A stretch of 64,000 nucleotides of DNA from Vibrio sinaloensis (GTDB taxonomy: Bacteria > Pseudomonadota > Gammaproteobacteria > Enterobacterales > Vibrionaceae): positions 620,001 through 684,000 of the forward strand of contig NZ_CP096199.1 in assembly GCF_023195835.1 (NCBI RefSeq), in the 5' to 3' direction. The translations under genes and the position numbers were made by a program. Within the stretch, counting starts at the first letter, position 1. Every line of letters begins with the position of its first letter. This document shows, piece by piece, positions 16,485 through 25,911 of this stretch. Under the pieces are notes generated by a model. It was not told the DNA's origin and ran no database searches. It saw only the letters and a program-made list of their open reading frames with translations.

Positions 16485-17699
16485 TTATGAAGCTATGGTC
16501 TGATTGCGCCCTGCCGACTTGGCTAAATAGAGACGATCATCTGCGATTCTGATTTGCTGCTCGAGATTCTCTTCTACATTGCACAAACCGATACTAACGG
16601 TGATGTTGATGATACTTTGCTGATAGTTGATCGGAGTTTGTGCTATGCGTTGACGCATGTTCTCTAACCTCTGGAAAAAGTCATCGCTGGGCGCAATCGA
16701 CTTAACACAAAACTCCTCACCGCCAAATCGCACCACCACTTCGCCTGGAAAGCAGAGCTTGAGAATCTCGGCAATGGTTTTGATCGCTAAATCACCGGCT
16801 TCATGCCCATAAACATCATTCACCTGTTTGAAATGATCGATATCGATCATCGCAATCTGGCGTTGCTGATTACTGTCGAGCGGTAGTGAGAACAGGAAGC
16901 GCCGATTCCATAATCCAGTGAGTGCATCTTGATTGGCCAGTTTGTACAGCTCATCAGTGGCTTCTTTCATATCGAGCATCTGATGCACTCTGCAGTAGAA
17001 CTCTTCCTGATTGAAAGGCTTAGTCAGAAAGTCATTGGCGCCCGATTTGAGAAATTTTGCCGTCAGGTTGTTATTGTCACTGCCTGATAAGCCGAGGATC
17101 GCGAGACTATTGCGGTCACGAAACTGTCGTATAGCACGAATCATCGTAATGCCATCCATCACAGGCATATCGTGATCTGTGATGATAAAGCTGATATCGG
17201 GGTGTCGTTCAAGCAGTTCCAGCGCCTCTTTACCATCCTGGGCGAGGGTGGTTTTTATATACTGATGTTCAAGCAGTTGGGCCACATAGTGTCTAACCGT
17301 TGCGGAGTCGTCGACAACCAACGCATGATGTTGACTGTTATTTAGCAGACGTTTAGCTAAAGGGATCAGGTAGGAGACAGATGCTAAGCTATCTTTGAGC
17401 AGGTAATCAACCACGCCCTTATCAATAAATCGCTGCCTTGCTTGCTCGGAAAACGTAGCGGTGAGCACCACGACTTTGTGCCCTTGGCTAAGAAAAAGAT
17501 CAATCACCTCACCATCTTGTCCATCGGGTAGGCAGTAATCTAACACGGCGAAGCGAAACTGTGGATGTTGCTTCAGTAATTGTTTTCCTTCAGCAATAGA
17601 ACCTGCAATATAAACTTGGTAGCCAGCGTCGCTCAGTTGCTGTCTTAGATAGTTTTGATAGGTGCGACTGTCTTCAACGACCAATACTTTGTTATTCAA
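16485..17699 (-). CDS. Double-receiver response regulator with GGDEF (diguanylate cyclase) domain
   Basis: A 404-residue signalling protein with the layout REC (about 1-118), REC (about 124-240), GGDEF (about 250-404). The first receiver begins KVLVVEDSRTYQ and has VLDYCLPDG as the phospho-acceptor region; the second begins ALVVDDSATVRHY and has ITDHDMPVMDG. The output domain has NQDALTGLWNRR and the active-site motif RFGGEEF, so it should make cyclic-di-GMP. No RxxD inhibitory site is present five residues before GGEEF, suggesting weak product inhibition. No histidine kinase lies nearby, so the partner is unknown. Transcription is divergent from dinB. Confidence 0.88.
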   Translation of the reverse strand: MNNKVLVVEDSRTYQNYLRQQLSDAGYQVYIAGSIAEGKQLLKQHPQFRFAVLDYCLPDGQDGEVIDLFLSQGHKVVVLTATFSEQARQRFIDKGVVDYLLKDSLASVSYLIPLAKRLLNNSQHHALVVDDSATVRHYVAQLLEHQYIKTTLAQDGKEALELLERHPDISFIITDHDMPVMDGITMIRAIRQFRDRNSLAILGLSGSDNNNLTAKFLKSGANDFLTKPFNQEEFYCRVHQMLDMKEATDELYKLANQDALTGLWNRRFLFSLPLDSNQQRQIAMIDIDHFKQVNDVYGHEAGDLAIKTIAEILKLCFPGEVVVRFGGEEFCVKSIAPSDDFFQRLENMRQRIAQTPINYQQSIINITVSIGLCNVEENLEQQIRIADDRLYLAKSAGRNQTIAS

Positions 17700-17806
17700 C
17701 CTTTGCGCTCTATTTCATCCGATACTGATAATAATCATAGTCCAAAAGTTCATCTGAACATGAAATTCCATCGCAGATGTAGGCGAATAAACAGAGTTTG
17801 GTTATA

Positions 17807-17822
17807 CTGTTTTTTTATACAG
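17807..17822 (+). promoter_or_regulatory. SOS box (LexA operator) of dinB
   Basis: CTGTTTTTTTATACAG fits CTGT-N8-ACAG exactly and lies 22 bases before the dinB start, so dinB should be repressed by LexA and induced by DNA damage. Confidence 0.88.
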
Positions 17823-17844
17823 TTTAGTTTGGTTTCGCTTCATC

Positions 17845-18909
17845 ATGACTGACAAAGTTCGTAAAATTATTCATGTTGATATGGACTGCTTCTTTGCCGC
17901 AGTCGAAATGCGCGATAACCCGAGTTATTGCGGTCGGCCACTGGCAGTTGGGGGGCATGAGAAGCAGCGTGGAGTGCTGAGCACCTGTAACTATGAAGCG
18001 AGGAAGTTTGGTATTCGCAGTGCCATGCCCACGGCAAAGGCGATGCAATTGTGCCCGCATCTGTTGGTCGTACCCGGCAGAATGGATGTGTACAAACGGG
18101 TCTCGGCGCAAATACGGGAGATTTTTGCTCGCTATACCCAACTGATTGAACCGCTGTCGCTGGACGAAGCCTACCTTGATGTGACTGACTCAATTCAGTG
18201 TCAAGGTTCGGCAACGCTAATCGCAGAAGCGATTCGGCGCGATATATTTAATGAGTTAAAGCTCACGGCGTCGGCAGGGGTTGCCCCCGTAAAGTTTCTT
18301 GCCAAAGTCGCGTCAGATATGAACAAGCCCAATGGACAGTATGTCATTCCGCCTCAACGTGTTCAGCAAGAGGTAGATAGGTTGCCTCTGGAGCGGATCC
18401 CCGGTGTTGGTAAGGTGAGCTTAGAGAAGCTTCATCAAGCAGGGTATTATGTCTGTTCGGACATTAAAAATAGTGACTATCGCTCTCTACTACTTGAGTT
18501 TGGGCGCCTTGGCGCATCGCTATGGAAAAAGAGTCATGGTATCGATAACCGCCAGGTTGTGGTGGAGAGGGAGCGAAAGTCGGTCGGTGTTGAGCGAACT
18601 TTTTCGCAAAATATCATGACTTATGAGCAGTGTTGGCAGGTGATAGAGCAAAAACTTTATCCTGAACTCGAGCGCCGATTAGCTAAGGCGTCAGAAGATA
18701 AATCCATCATCAAACAAGGGATAAAAGTTAAGTTTGCCGATTTTCAGTTGACCACAATTGAACACATTCATCCATTTCTTGAGTTAGAGGATTTTAAACA
18801 GCTACTCCGCGATGTACTCAAACGTCAGCAAGGTCGAGAAATCCGTCTCCTTGGCTTAAGCGTGATGCTTAAGCCAGAAGAACTGACTAAACAGCTAAGC
18901 TTTTTTTAG
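17845..18909 (+). CDS. dinB: DNA polymerase IV (translesion, Y family)
   Basis: DinB is an error-prone polymerase that copies past damaged bases. The 354-residue product has the Y-family catalytic motifs: DMDCFFAAVEMRD near the N-terminus and LSLDEAYLDVT with the paired acidic residues near residue 105. A helix-hairpin-helix element (ERIPGVGKVSLEKL) and the little-finger domain follow. The very C-terminus QLSFF is a sliding-clamp binding motif. A perfect LexA site precedes it, and its stop is only three bases from that of the convergent RecQ-family gene, with no terminator between, so antisense overlap of the two mRNAs is likely. Confidence 0.95.
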   Translation: MTDKVRKIIHVDMDCFFAAVEMRDNPSYCGRPLAVGGHEKQRGVLSTCNYEARKFGIRSAMPTAKAMQLCPHLLVVPGRMDVYKRVSAQIREIFARYTQLIEPLSLDEAYLDVTDSIQCQGSATLIAEAIRRDIFNELKLTASAGVAPVKFLAKVASDMNKPNGQYVIPPQRVQQEVDRLPLERIPGVGKVSLEKLHQAGYYVCSDIKNSDYRSLLLEFGRLGASLWKKSHGIDNRQVVVERERKSVGVERTFSQNIMTYEQCWQVIEQKLYPELERRLAKASEDKSIIKQGIKVKFADFQLTTIEHIHPFLELEDFKQLLRDVLKRQQGREIRLLGLSVMLKPEELTKQLSFF

Positions 18910-18912
18910 TCA

Positions 18913-20850
18913 CTAGACCTCGCCGCCGACGTGCTTGAGCACTTGGGCAAAAGGAACATTTTCCAATTGGCCAAAACCGGCAAGGATGCGCGCTTTTAGT
19001 TTGGTGAGTCTCGGAGTAGAAATACCGCACAGAAACTTGGTTTTCAGCGTGTTGGATAAGGGCTGCTCAGCACGTTGACTCAATTGTTCTACCCATATGG
19101 CGATTTGTTTATCATCAATGCTTGAACTCCCGCTCTCGGCGAATTTGGCGACTTGTCCTCGACAGACACTGCAATGACCACATTGGTGCGGGGCTTGATT
19201 ATCGCCAAAGTAGTTGGCGAGTGTATGACTTAAGCAAGATTGAGACTCAAACAAGTTCAATAGATTGTGAATACGTTCAATGTCACTTCGCTCTTTATCG
19301 GCAAACAACTGCCATAATTTGTCGGCCAGCTCGCTCACTGAATCAGGTTGAGCATCAACACGATACACTTCGGTCATCAGTTTACTTTCAAGCTCAATCC
19401 ACCCTTTTTGATTGAAATAATCAAGTGCAGCGATGGCTCGTTGGCGCTCTTCACCAAAGTGTTGCCATAGAGCGTCGAAATCGACTTGATTCCAGACTTT
19501 GGCTTGACTTGAGCAGTCAAACAGCGCGCGGACAAATGTTTGTCGTTGTGGATCAAACTGATTGATGATTTCTGCTTTGTCTTTTAAGAATTTAAAGCGG
19601 TAATCGGCGAAGTAACTATATTGTGCTGAGATTAGACCAAACATCTCCATGTACACCAGTAAGGTTTTCAGTGGCAGTTGGCGGATGTTACTGTCACTGG
19701 ATAAGCGAGAAATGACGACTTCCCACTGTTGGCCTTGGCTAAAAGCATGCTCGAGTAATGCTCTGATTTCTTGCTGTTCTGGCGTGTCCCCATAGACAAA
19801 GTTCTCCAAGGTACAGATACCACTTTTATTCCCGAGTAAAATGCAGTCAGAGTGCTTTCCATCGCGTCCAGCGCGGCCAATCTCTTGCGCGTAGTTCTCA
19901 ATAGATTTTGGCATGTCGTAGTGAACGACACGTCGAATGTCGGCTTTATCCACGCCCATGCCGAATGCGATGGTCGCGACGATAATGGTGATCTCGCCAG
20001 ACATGAACTGCTGCTGTATGCGTTGCCTAACTTCATTATCCAGACCCGCGTGGTAGGCGTGACAATTGAGCCCTGACTCGCGTAGCAATTGGGCAACAGA
20101 CTCTGAGGTACTTTGCAAGGTCACGTAAACGATTGTAGGATGGTTAGGCTGCTTAGCGAGAGCGGCGAGCAGTTGCTCATTTTTCTGCTCATCATTACAA
20201 GGGATCACGGTTAAATCTAAGTTACTGCGATAGAACCCAGTGGTCACCACATCCTGTTTATTTATGGCAAACTTGCTTTGCATATCCTTAATCACCGCCT
20301 CAGTGGCAGTCGCAGTGAGCAGAAGACATTGCGGAATAGCAAACTCTTTTTGGTAGCTGGGCAATTTAAGGTAGTCGGGGCGAAAGTTGTGCCCCCACTC
20401 TGAGATACAGTGTGCTTCGTCTACCACAAGTAATGAGATAGGAATCTGTTTTATAAAATGACGAAAGCGCTCGTTTTTCAGTCGCTCGACTGAAATCATC
20501 AATACTTTCAACTCACCACTGCGTGCTTGCTCTATAACAGCTTGCGTCTCTTCTCGACTTTGGCTGGAGTCAATTGAGGCGGCGCAGATATTACGTTGTT
20601 GTAGAAAAGCCAGTTGATCTTTCATTAAGGCAAGTAGAGGAGAAATGACCAGCGTTAGGTGAGGAAGCATCAGCGCAGGTAGTTGATAGCATAAGGATTT
20701 TCCTGAGCCAGTCGGGAAAATCGCTGCGCATGAGCGTCCGGTTAATACCGTTTCGATGACGGGCCGCTGCCCGGTACGCAAATCCTCAAAACCAAAGTAG
20801 GTTTGCAGAGTAGCGTCGATTTGTTCAATAGAGGGGGCGTCATTCATCAT
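18913..20850 (-). CDS. RecQ-family ATP-dependent DNA helicase
   Basis: A 645-residue superfamily 2 helicase. Motif I is FPTGSGKSLCYQLP, motif II is VVDEAHCISEWGHNFRPDYLKL (including the aromatic loop of RecQ), and motif VI is IGRAGRDG. The RecQ zinc domain follows, with cysteines in SCLSHTLANYFG and CGHCSVC at about residues 540-565. The last 80 residues do not look like a canonical HRDC domain. It is longer than E. coli RecQ (about 610) and may be a paralogue rather than RecQ itself, so the symbol is left blank. It is divergent from the GreA/GreB-like gene and convergent with dinB. Confidence 0.88.
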   Translation of the reverse strand: MMNDAPSIEQIDATLQTYFGFEDLRTGQRPVIETVLTGRSCAAIFPTGSGKSLCYQLPALMLPHLTLVISPLLALMKDQLAFLQQRNICAASIDSSQSREETQAVIEQARSGELKVLMISVERLKNERFRHFIKQIPISLLVVDEAHCISEWGHNFRPDYLKLPSYQKEFAIPQCLLLTATATEAVIKDMQSKFAINKQDVVTTGFYRSNLDLTVIPCNDEQKNEQLLAALAKQPNHPTIVYVTLQSTSESVAQLLRESGLNCHAYHAGLDNEVRQRIQQQFMSGEITIIVATIAFGMGVDKADIRRVVHYDMPKSIENYAQEIGRAGRDGKHSDCILLGNKSGICTLENFVYGDTPEQQEIRALLEHAFSQGQQWEVVISRLSSDSNIRQLPLKTLLVYMEMFGLISAQYSYFADYRFKFLKDKAEIINQFDPQRQTFVRALFDCSSQAKVWNQVDFDALWQHFGEERQRAIAALDYFNQKGWIELESKLMTEVYRVDAQPDSVSELADKLWQLFADKERSDIERIHNLLNLFESQSCLSHTLANYFGDNQAPHQCGHCSVCRGQVAKFAESGSSSIDDKQIAIWVEQLSQRAEQPLSNTLKTKFLCGISTPRLTKLKARILAGFGQLENVPFAQVLKHVGGEV

Positions 20851-20924
20851 CTACCTTTGTGCTGTTTTTCTTTGCCGTTGAAGGTATTCTAAAGACAATA
20901 TCGGTCTGGGAATATGTTTTTAGT

Positions 20925-21401
20925 ATGGATAAGTCGGAACTGCGTCAAACTATCTTGGCTTGTTTGCAGCAAAAGCTCGCGGTTGCTCAGCGTTCGGCTC
21001 AACGAGCCATGGAATCAGCGACGGATGACGAAACGGTGCCTGAGCATAAGTACGATACGCTAGCACTCGAAGCCTCTTACTTAGCTCATGGCCAAGCAAT
21101 GCGTGTGCAAGAATGCGAAAACGACATTGATCAAATCAAGCAACTGCCACTACCAGAAGCTGCTCAACAGGTGCGCTTGGGCTGCGCAGTCTTGCTGCTG
21201 GATGATGAGGACAATCCCCACTGGTTTCTTACCGTTCCATGTTGTGGAGGATTAAAAGTCCCCTTCGCTGAATCCACGGTGATGTTGGTCACTTTTGATT
21301 CTCCATTGGGCGCGGCCTTAAAAGGTAAACAGTTGGGCGACGAAGTGATCTATCGTATTGGTGAGCGGAATCATTGTTACCAAATCGAAACCATTTGCTG
21401 A
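20925..21401 (+). CDS. GreA/GreB-like transcript-cleavage family protein
   Basis: A 158-residue protein that resembles the Gre factors. The ATG at 20925 (MDKSELRQTILACLQ) is preferred over an upstream ATG because the extra 22 residues would overlap the promoter of the divergent helicase gene. The N-terminal half is helical and charged, like the Gre coiled coil but shorter; the C-terminal part has the family signature (VTFDSPLGAALKGKQLGDEV). It may bind the RNA polymerase secondary channel, but the usual acidic tip of true GreA is not evident, so activity in cleaving backtracked RNA is uncertain. It ends 52 bases before the YggN-like gene on the same strand. Confidence 0.7.
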   Translation: MDKSELRQTILACLQQKLAVAQRSAQRAMESATDDETVPEHKYDTLALEASYLAHGQAMRVQECENDIDQIKQLPLPEAAQQVRLGCAVLLLDDEDNPHWFLTVPCCGGLKVPFAESTVMLVTFDSPLGAALKGKQLGDEVIYRIGERNHCYQIETIC

Positions 21402-21453
21402 CAATCAGCGCCAATGGTTTTGTTATGGTGAACGGGATACAAAGGGCAGGATA

Positions 21454-22197
21454 ATGAAAAAGAGTTTAGTTGCGTTACCACTATTATTGTCGAGTCAGGC
21501 GTTTGCCGCTCAGTGTCATATTGATCTTAAAAATGACATTCGCTTGAACGATGAGCGACTCGAAATCCATCAAGTAAGCGGTGAGACCGCGATTGTTGAT
21601 CAGAATAACAATCTGACCATTCATGGGGAAAGCATTGAGCTAAGTGCCGATCAGCAGCAAGCCATTGCCGACTATCGTCAGAGCCTCAATGATTACTTAC
21701 CGCGAGCAAAACAGATGGCACGTGAAGGTCTTGCCTTAGCTAATGAGATTGTTGACGATGTGGCGCAAAGTTTCGATGCACCGGAGGCTTTTGCCAGTGT
21801 TAAGCAAGCGATGCAGACGTTTTATGATGAGATTGAGGCTCGCTACTACAAAGATGGCGATCTCATTTTACCAGCGGATAGCTTCGGTTCGTTAAGTGAA
21901 ACGTGGTCGGAAGATTTCGACAAAGCCAAAGCGTTGTTTAATGAAGAATTCATCACCAGTGCGTTTGATGCCATGTCGGAAAAAATGAAAGTAGAGGGTG
22001 GGATTAACTTAACCGAAATGGCCAATGCGATGAGTGAGCTTAAAGAGCGTATCGCGAAGCGCTTAGCCGAGCATTCACAGCAGGTCGAGAAACAGAGTGC
22101 AGAATTTTGTGATTCTCTTGATCAAATGGCAGAGCAAGAACAGCAGCTGCACCAAAAAATCCCCGAGCTGCAAGATTATCAGATTTTTACCATCTAA
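21454..22197 (+). CDS. YggN-like periplasmic protein (DUF2884)
   Basis: A 247-residue exported protein. The ATG at 21454 follows GGGCAGG and starts a signal peptide (MKKSLVALPLLLSSQAFA, then AQCHIDL), which decides the start against a longer frame from 21358. The mature part has the DUF2884 pattern: a short beta-rich opening, a polar helical middle, and a long glutamine/glutamate-rich helix at the end with one more cysteine (EFCDSLDQMAEQE), so a disulfide with the first cysteine is possible. The function is unknown in this family. A terminator follows. Confidence 0.75.
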   Translation: MKKSLVALPLLLSSQAFAAQCHIDLKNDIRLNDERLEIHQVSGETAIVDQNNNLTIHGESIELSADQQQAIADYRQSLNDYLPRAKQMAREGLALANEIVDDVAQSFDAPEAFASVKQAMQTFYDEIEARYYKDGDLILPADSFGSLSETWSEDFDKAKALFNEEFITSAFDAMSEKMKVEGGINLTEMANAMSELKERIAKRLAEHSQQVEKQSAEFCDSLDQMAEQEQQLHQKIPELQDYQIFTI

Positions 22198-22232
22198 GAG
22201 TATTGGTTATCAAAGCTGAGCGATGACTGACA

Positions 22233-22256
22233 AAGAGCGCGATTGGCGCTCTTTTC
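22233..22256 (+). terminator. Terminator after the YggN-like gene
   Basis: AAGAGCGC and GCGCTCTT with a GATTG loop, followed by TTCG and TTT. The remaining 268 bases before the transporter show nothing recognisable beyond scattered T-rich sequence. Confidence 0.8.
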
Positions 22257-22524
22257 GTTTCTCCAATCGCAGACATACCTAGCCAACATAAGCTTATGCG
22301 TGGCGGTCAACATCACTAACATCCAACCGAGCTTAATGGTTTTGGCGAGCTAAGCTAGTTTGTTATGTTTGAGTAGCATTTTTGATAGTGTAGTCTATTT
22401 TTTACAGGTTGATTTAGCTGCTTTTTGGTTGTTTGGATAAGTAAAGGTGCTGTCGTTATTGTTATTGGTGGTGTTTTTGTATTAATGTACTAGCCAACTA
22501 GTTTAATGGTGCGGTTTTAGAAGT

Positions 22525-23889
22525 ATGGCACAAGGTACAAATGGGCAAAATCGTGAAAATTTTGGGTCACGGTTAGGTTTTATTTTGGCAGCGGCAGGCG
22601 CTGCCGTTGGTTTAGGTAATATTTGGGGGTTCCCGACTCAAGCTGCGAGCAATGGGGGCGGGGCATTTCTTTTGGTCTATCTGGTGATGATACTGATCGT
22701 CGCTTTCCCTATGCTGGTGGTCGAGATGGCGATTGGCCGTCACGGACAAGCGAACCCAGTCGACAGTATGCGCGCATTGACCAAACACCCGAGCGGAAAA
22801 CGTTTAGGGGCCGCGGTTGGTTGGATTGGTCTTAGCGTGCCGAGTGCGGTACTGGCGTTTTACAGTATTGTCGGTGGTTGGCTAATCTGCTTCTTGCTAG
22901 GGGCGATCACCGAAATCATCGGACTTGATTCCTTAACTGCATGGTTCAAAGGTTTCAGTGTTGAGCGTAATCTGTTTGGCACGCTGGCTTTCTACGTTCT
23001 GACGATCCTGATTGTTCAAGGTGGGGTGAAGCAAGGTATTGAAAAGTGGTCGACACGCCTCATGCCGGCACTGTTCGTTCTGTTTGCTGCTTTGTTTATC
23101 TACATCATGACTCAGCATGGCGCCGTTGAGGGACTCAAACATTACCTCATTCCCGATTTCGAGAAAGTGATGGATCGTCAGTTGATTCTGGCGGCGATGG
23201 GGCAAGGCTTCTTCTCGCTTACCATTGGTGGTTGCTCAATGTTGATTTATGGGTCTTACTTGAGCAAGCAAGAGAACCTACCTAAGATGGCGATGAATGT
23301 CACCTTAGTTGATACCGCGGTGGCGTTTATTGCCGGACTGGTCGTGATGCCTGCGATGTTTGTCGCCATGCAAAAAGGCGTGCAGATCTATGCCGAGGAT
23401 GGCTCACTACTCAGCTCAGATACCTTGGTCTTCACCGTTTTACCGTTGATGTTTGACAGTTTGGGGCTGTTGGGTCAACTGTTTGCTATTGTGTTCTTCT
23501 TGCTGCTGACGATTGCTGCGTTAACCTCATCGATTTCGATGCTAGAGTGTCCGGTCGCCTTGGTGAGTGAACGTTTCAATAGCAAACGCACATCAACAAG
23601 TTGGGTTCTTGGTGGCTTAATTGCTCTGTTTAGTGTGGTGATTGTTTACAACTTTGCTGCGCTATTTGGTTTGGTGGCGACAGTCGCGACCCAATATCTA
23701 CAGCCAATAGCCGCACTGTTGTTCTGTTTGTTTGGAGGTTGGGTGTGGAGTCGTCACTCAAAAATCAAGGAGCTTGAGCAGGGCTACCCAGAGTTCACGC
23801 AAGGTTGGTTTGGTAAGCTGTGGCCACTGTATGTGAAGTTTGTGTGTCCACTGCTGGTGGGGACGGTCATTTGGGCTTCTTTTGGCTGA
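22525..23889 (+). CDS. Sodium-dependent symporter of the NSS (SNF) family
   Basis: A 454-residue inner-membrane carrier of the neurotransmitter:sodium symporter family. The hallmark first helix is present (GFILAAAGAAVGLGNIWGFP), with the glycine-rich unwound segment that binds Na+ and substrate. The FFLLLTIAALTSSISMLE stretch corresponds to helix 8, which contributes sodium ligands. About eleven helices are visible, short of the twelve in LeuT, as in many bacterial members. The substrate is probably an amino acid but cannot be told from sequence. It would be driven by the Na+ gradient made by the NQR pump. Transcribed alone, between two terminators. Confidence 0.88.
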   Translation: MAQGTNGQNRENFGSRLGFILAAAGAAVGLGNIWGFPTQAASNGGGAFLLVYLVMILIVAFPMLVVEMAIGRHGQANPVDSMRALTKHPSGKRLGAAVGWIGLSVPSAVLAFYSIVGGWLICFLLGAITEIIGLDSLTAWFKGFSVERNLFGTLAFYVLTILIVQGGVKQGIEKWSTRLMPALFVLFAALFIYIMTQHGAVEGLKHYLIPDFEKVMDRQLILAAMGQGFFSLTIGGCSMLIYGSYLSKQENLPKMAMNVTLVDTAVAFIAGLVVMPAMFVAMQKGVQIYAEDGSLLSSDTLVFTVLPLMFDSLGLLGQLFAIVFFLLLTIAALTSSISMLECPVALVSERFNSKRTSTSWVLGGLIALFSVVIVYNFAALFGLVATVATQYLQPIAALLFCLFGGWVWSRHSKIKELEQGYPEFTQGWFGKLWPLYVKFVCPLLVGTVIWASFG

Positions 23890-23911
23890 TAACATATACG
23901 CTATAACAAAC

Positions 23912-23932
23912 AAGCCCGCATAGTGCGGGCTT
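23912..23932. terminator. Terminator between the symporter and the rim cluster
   Basis: AAGCCCGCA-TAG-TGCGGGCTT, nine perfect pairs. T-tracts are poor on the plus side and modest (TTGTTTGTT) on the minus side. Confidence 0.7.
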
Positions 23933-23936
23933 GACG

Positions 23937-25046
23937 TTATGATGGTGTGTTGATCTGTGATGGAGGGCTGATTTGCCCGGTGGTCAGTGGCTCAAGATCA
24001 GCGTCAGCGACTTCATCTATAAACTCTCCAACCACCTGCTCAACCTCTTGGTCGTCTTCTTCAAAGTAAGCAAGATGGAAAATTGCATCGCCTTCATTCA
24101 CTAGGGGCAGTGTCTGCTGACCAATGACAATCCCGCCTTTGCGAGCTTTCAGTTCAATCTCGCTATGTCCCAGAGGTGCGCTAATGTAGGCCAGTACTTG
24201 TCCGCGAGTCACTTTTTCTCCTAAGGTGACGACGGTGCGCAAAATACCATCACTTTCGGCGCGCAGCCAACTGGTAGACTTAGCAATGATCGATGTCGGC
24301 AGACGTTTACGGCTTTTACGTAACATACCGATCGCTTGCATTACTCGCTTGACCCCTAAGTAGCCCGCATTAATACAGATCGGCTCAAAACGTAACGCTT
24401 CGCCTGCTTCATAGGTGAGCACGGGAATGTTGAGTCGCTCCGCTTCACTGCGCAGTGAGCCTTCACGTAGCGGTGAATCGATCACCACTGGAGTGGCAAA
24501 CGCCTGTGCAATACGCAGGGTCTCGGGGTTGCTTAGATCTGCGCGGATCTGTGGCAAGTTGGTGCGATGAATTGCGCCAGTATGCAAGTCAATAATGTAA
24601 TCACAACGCTCAGCAACCTGCGAAAAGAAAGTGTGTGCCATCCGCGAAGCCAGCGAGCCTTTGTCACTGCCTGGGAAGCAGCGGTTCAGATCGCGGCGGT
24701 CAGGGAGGTAACGAGACTTGTGAATAAAACCAAACACATTGACGATCGGCACAGCAATTAATGTACCTTTCAGCTTGTTGGCATCAATGGTATCGATCAA
24801 CTGGCGTACCACTTCTACGCCATTGAGTTCATCGCCATGAATGGCGGCATTGACCATCAATACTGGCCCTGCTTGCTTACCATTGATGATCTCAACCGGA
24901 ATAGAAAGCGGAGAGTGGGTGTAGAGCTTCGCCGCTTCTAATTCGACAACTTTTCTTTCTCCCGGCGAGATAGACTCGCCGAGAAATTCAAATGCGCTAT
25001 TTTGTTTAACCTTTGCCACGCGTTTTTGTCCTTTTGCTTGCCGCAT
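23937..25046 (-). CDS. Succinylglutamate desuccinylase/aspartoacylase family zinc hydrolase
   Basis: A zinc-dependent M14-like hydrolase of about 369 residues. The metal motif is [12 protein letters not shown], with the third ligand in [13 protein letters not shown] and a catalytic glutamate candidate in [11 protein letters not shown]. After residue 270 comes a barrel-sandwich (lipoyl-like) domain, then a long acidic tail. The ATG at 25046 is preferred; a TTG at 25067 would give seven more residues. Either way the start lies inside the 3' end of rimK (an overlap of at least 41 bp). Its place after rimB and rimK suggests action on a peptide or amide product of that pathway, not arginine catabolism. 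Confidence 0.82.
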   Translation of the reverse strand: MRQAKGQKRVAKVKQNSAFEFLGESISPGERKVVELEAAKLYTHSPLSIPVEIINGKQAGPVLMVNAAIHGDELNGVEVVRQLIDTIDANKLKGTLIAVPIVNVFGFIHKSRYLPDRRDLNRCFPGSDKGSLASRMAHTFFSQVAERCDYIIDLHTGAIHRTNLPQIRADLSNPETLRIAQAFATPVVIDSPLREGSLRSEAERLNIPVLTYEAGEALRFEPICINAGYLGVKRVMQAIGMLRKSRKRLPTSIIAKSTSWLRAESDGILRTVVTLGEKVTRGQVLAYISAPLGHSEIELKARKGGIVIGQQTLPLVNEGDAIFHLAYFEEDDQEVEQVVGEFIDEVADADLEPLTTGQISPPSQINTPS

Positions 25047-25911
25047 TTTTCTCAATAAATTCGACAATCATCCCAGCAATATCTTTACCGGTTGCGGCCT
25101 CAATACCCTCAAGACCTGGAGATGAGTTTACTTCCATGACCAAAGGCCCACGTGAAGAGCGGAGTAGATCCACGCCTGCCACGTTTAGCCCCATGATTTT
25201 AGCTGCTTCAACTGCGGTGCGACGTTCTTGCGGAGTGATTTTGACCAGTGAAGCACTGCCGCCACGGTGCAAGTTAGAACGGAATTCACCTTCAGCACCT
25301 TGACGCTTCATGGCTGCGATCACTTTATCACCAATCACAAAACAGCGAATGTCGGCACCGCCAGCTTCCTTGATGTACTCTTGCACCATGATATTGGCTT
25401 TGAGGCCCATGAATGCCTCAACCACACTCTCGGCGGCTTTACGGGTTTCGGCCAAGACTACGCCGATACCTTGAGTACCCTCAAGAAGCTTGATCACGAC
25501 TGGTGCGCCACCCACCATATCTAGCAGGTCTTTGACATCGTCTGGCTTGCTAGCAAAGCCAGTAACAGGCATGCCGATGCCCTTGCGAGAAAGCAGCTGC
25601 ATTGAACGTAATTTGTCGCGAGAGCGAGTGATTGCGACCGATTCATTGACCGGATAAACGCCCATCATTTCGAATTGACGCAGTACCGCAGTGCCATAAA
25701 AAGTCACAGAAGCACCGATTCGAGGAACAATAGCGTCAAAGCCAGACAGCTCCTCACCTTTAAAGTGGATTTGCGGCTGATCAGAGTTGATGTTCATGTA
25801 ACAACGTAGCGCATCGATCACTTTGACTTCATGTCCGCGCTCTTTGGCCGCTTCGATAAGACGTCGAGTTGAGTAGAGCTTAGCGTTACGAGACAGAATA
25901 CCAATTTTCAT
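25006..25911 (-). CDS. rimK: RimK-type ATP-grasp glutamate ligase
   Basis: RimK adds glutamates to the C-terminus of ribosomal protein S6 (RpsF) and can make poly-alpha-glutamate in vitro. The 301-residue protein equals the E. coli length. The ATP-grasp features are visible: [18 protein letters not shown] for nucleotide binding, [18 protein letters not shown], and the metal-binding end [14 protein letters not shown]. The C-terminus is basic. Its start codon overlaps the rimB stop (TAATG), and its 3' end overlaps the next gene, so all three are tightly coupled. S6 itself is not in the window. Confidence 0.92.
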   Translation of the reverse strand: MKIGILSRNAKLYSTRRLIEAAKERGHEVKVIDALRCYMNINSDQPQIHFKGEELSGFDAIVPRIGASVTFYGTAVLRQFEMMGVYPVNESVAITRSRDKLRSMQLLSRKGIGMPVTGFASKPDDVKDLLDMVGGAPVVIKLLEGTQGIGVVLAETRKAAESVVEAFMGLKANIMVQEYIKEAGGADIRCFVIGDKVIAAMKRQGAEGEFRSNLHRGGSASLVKITPQERRTAVEAAKIMGLNVAGVDLLRSSRGPLVMEVNSSPGLEGIEAATGKDIAGMIVEFIEKNAASKRTKTRGKG

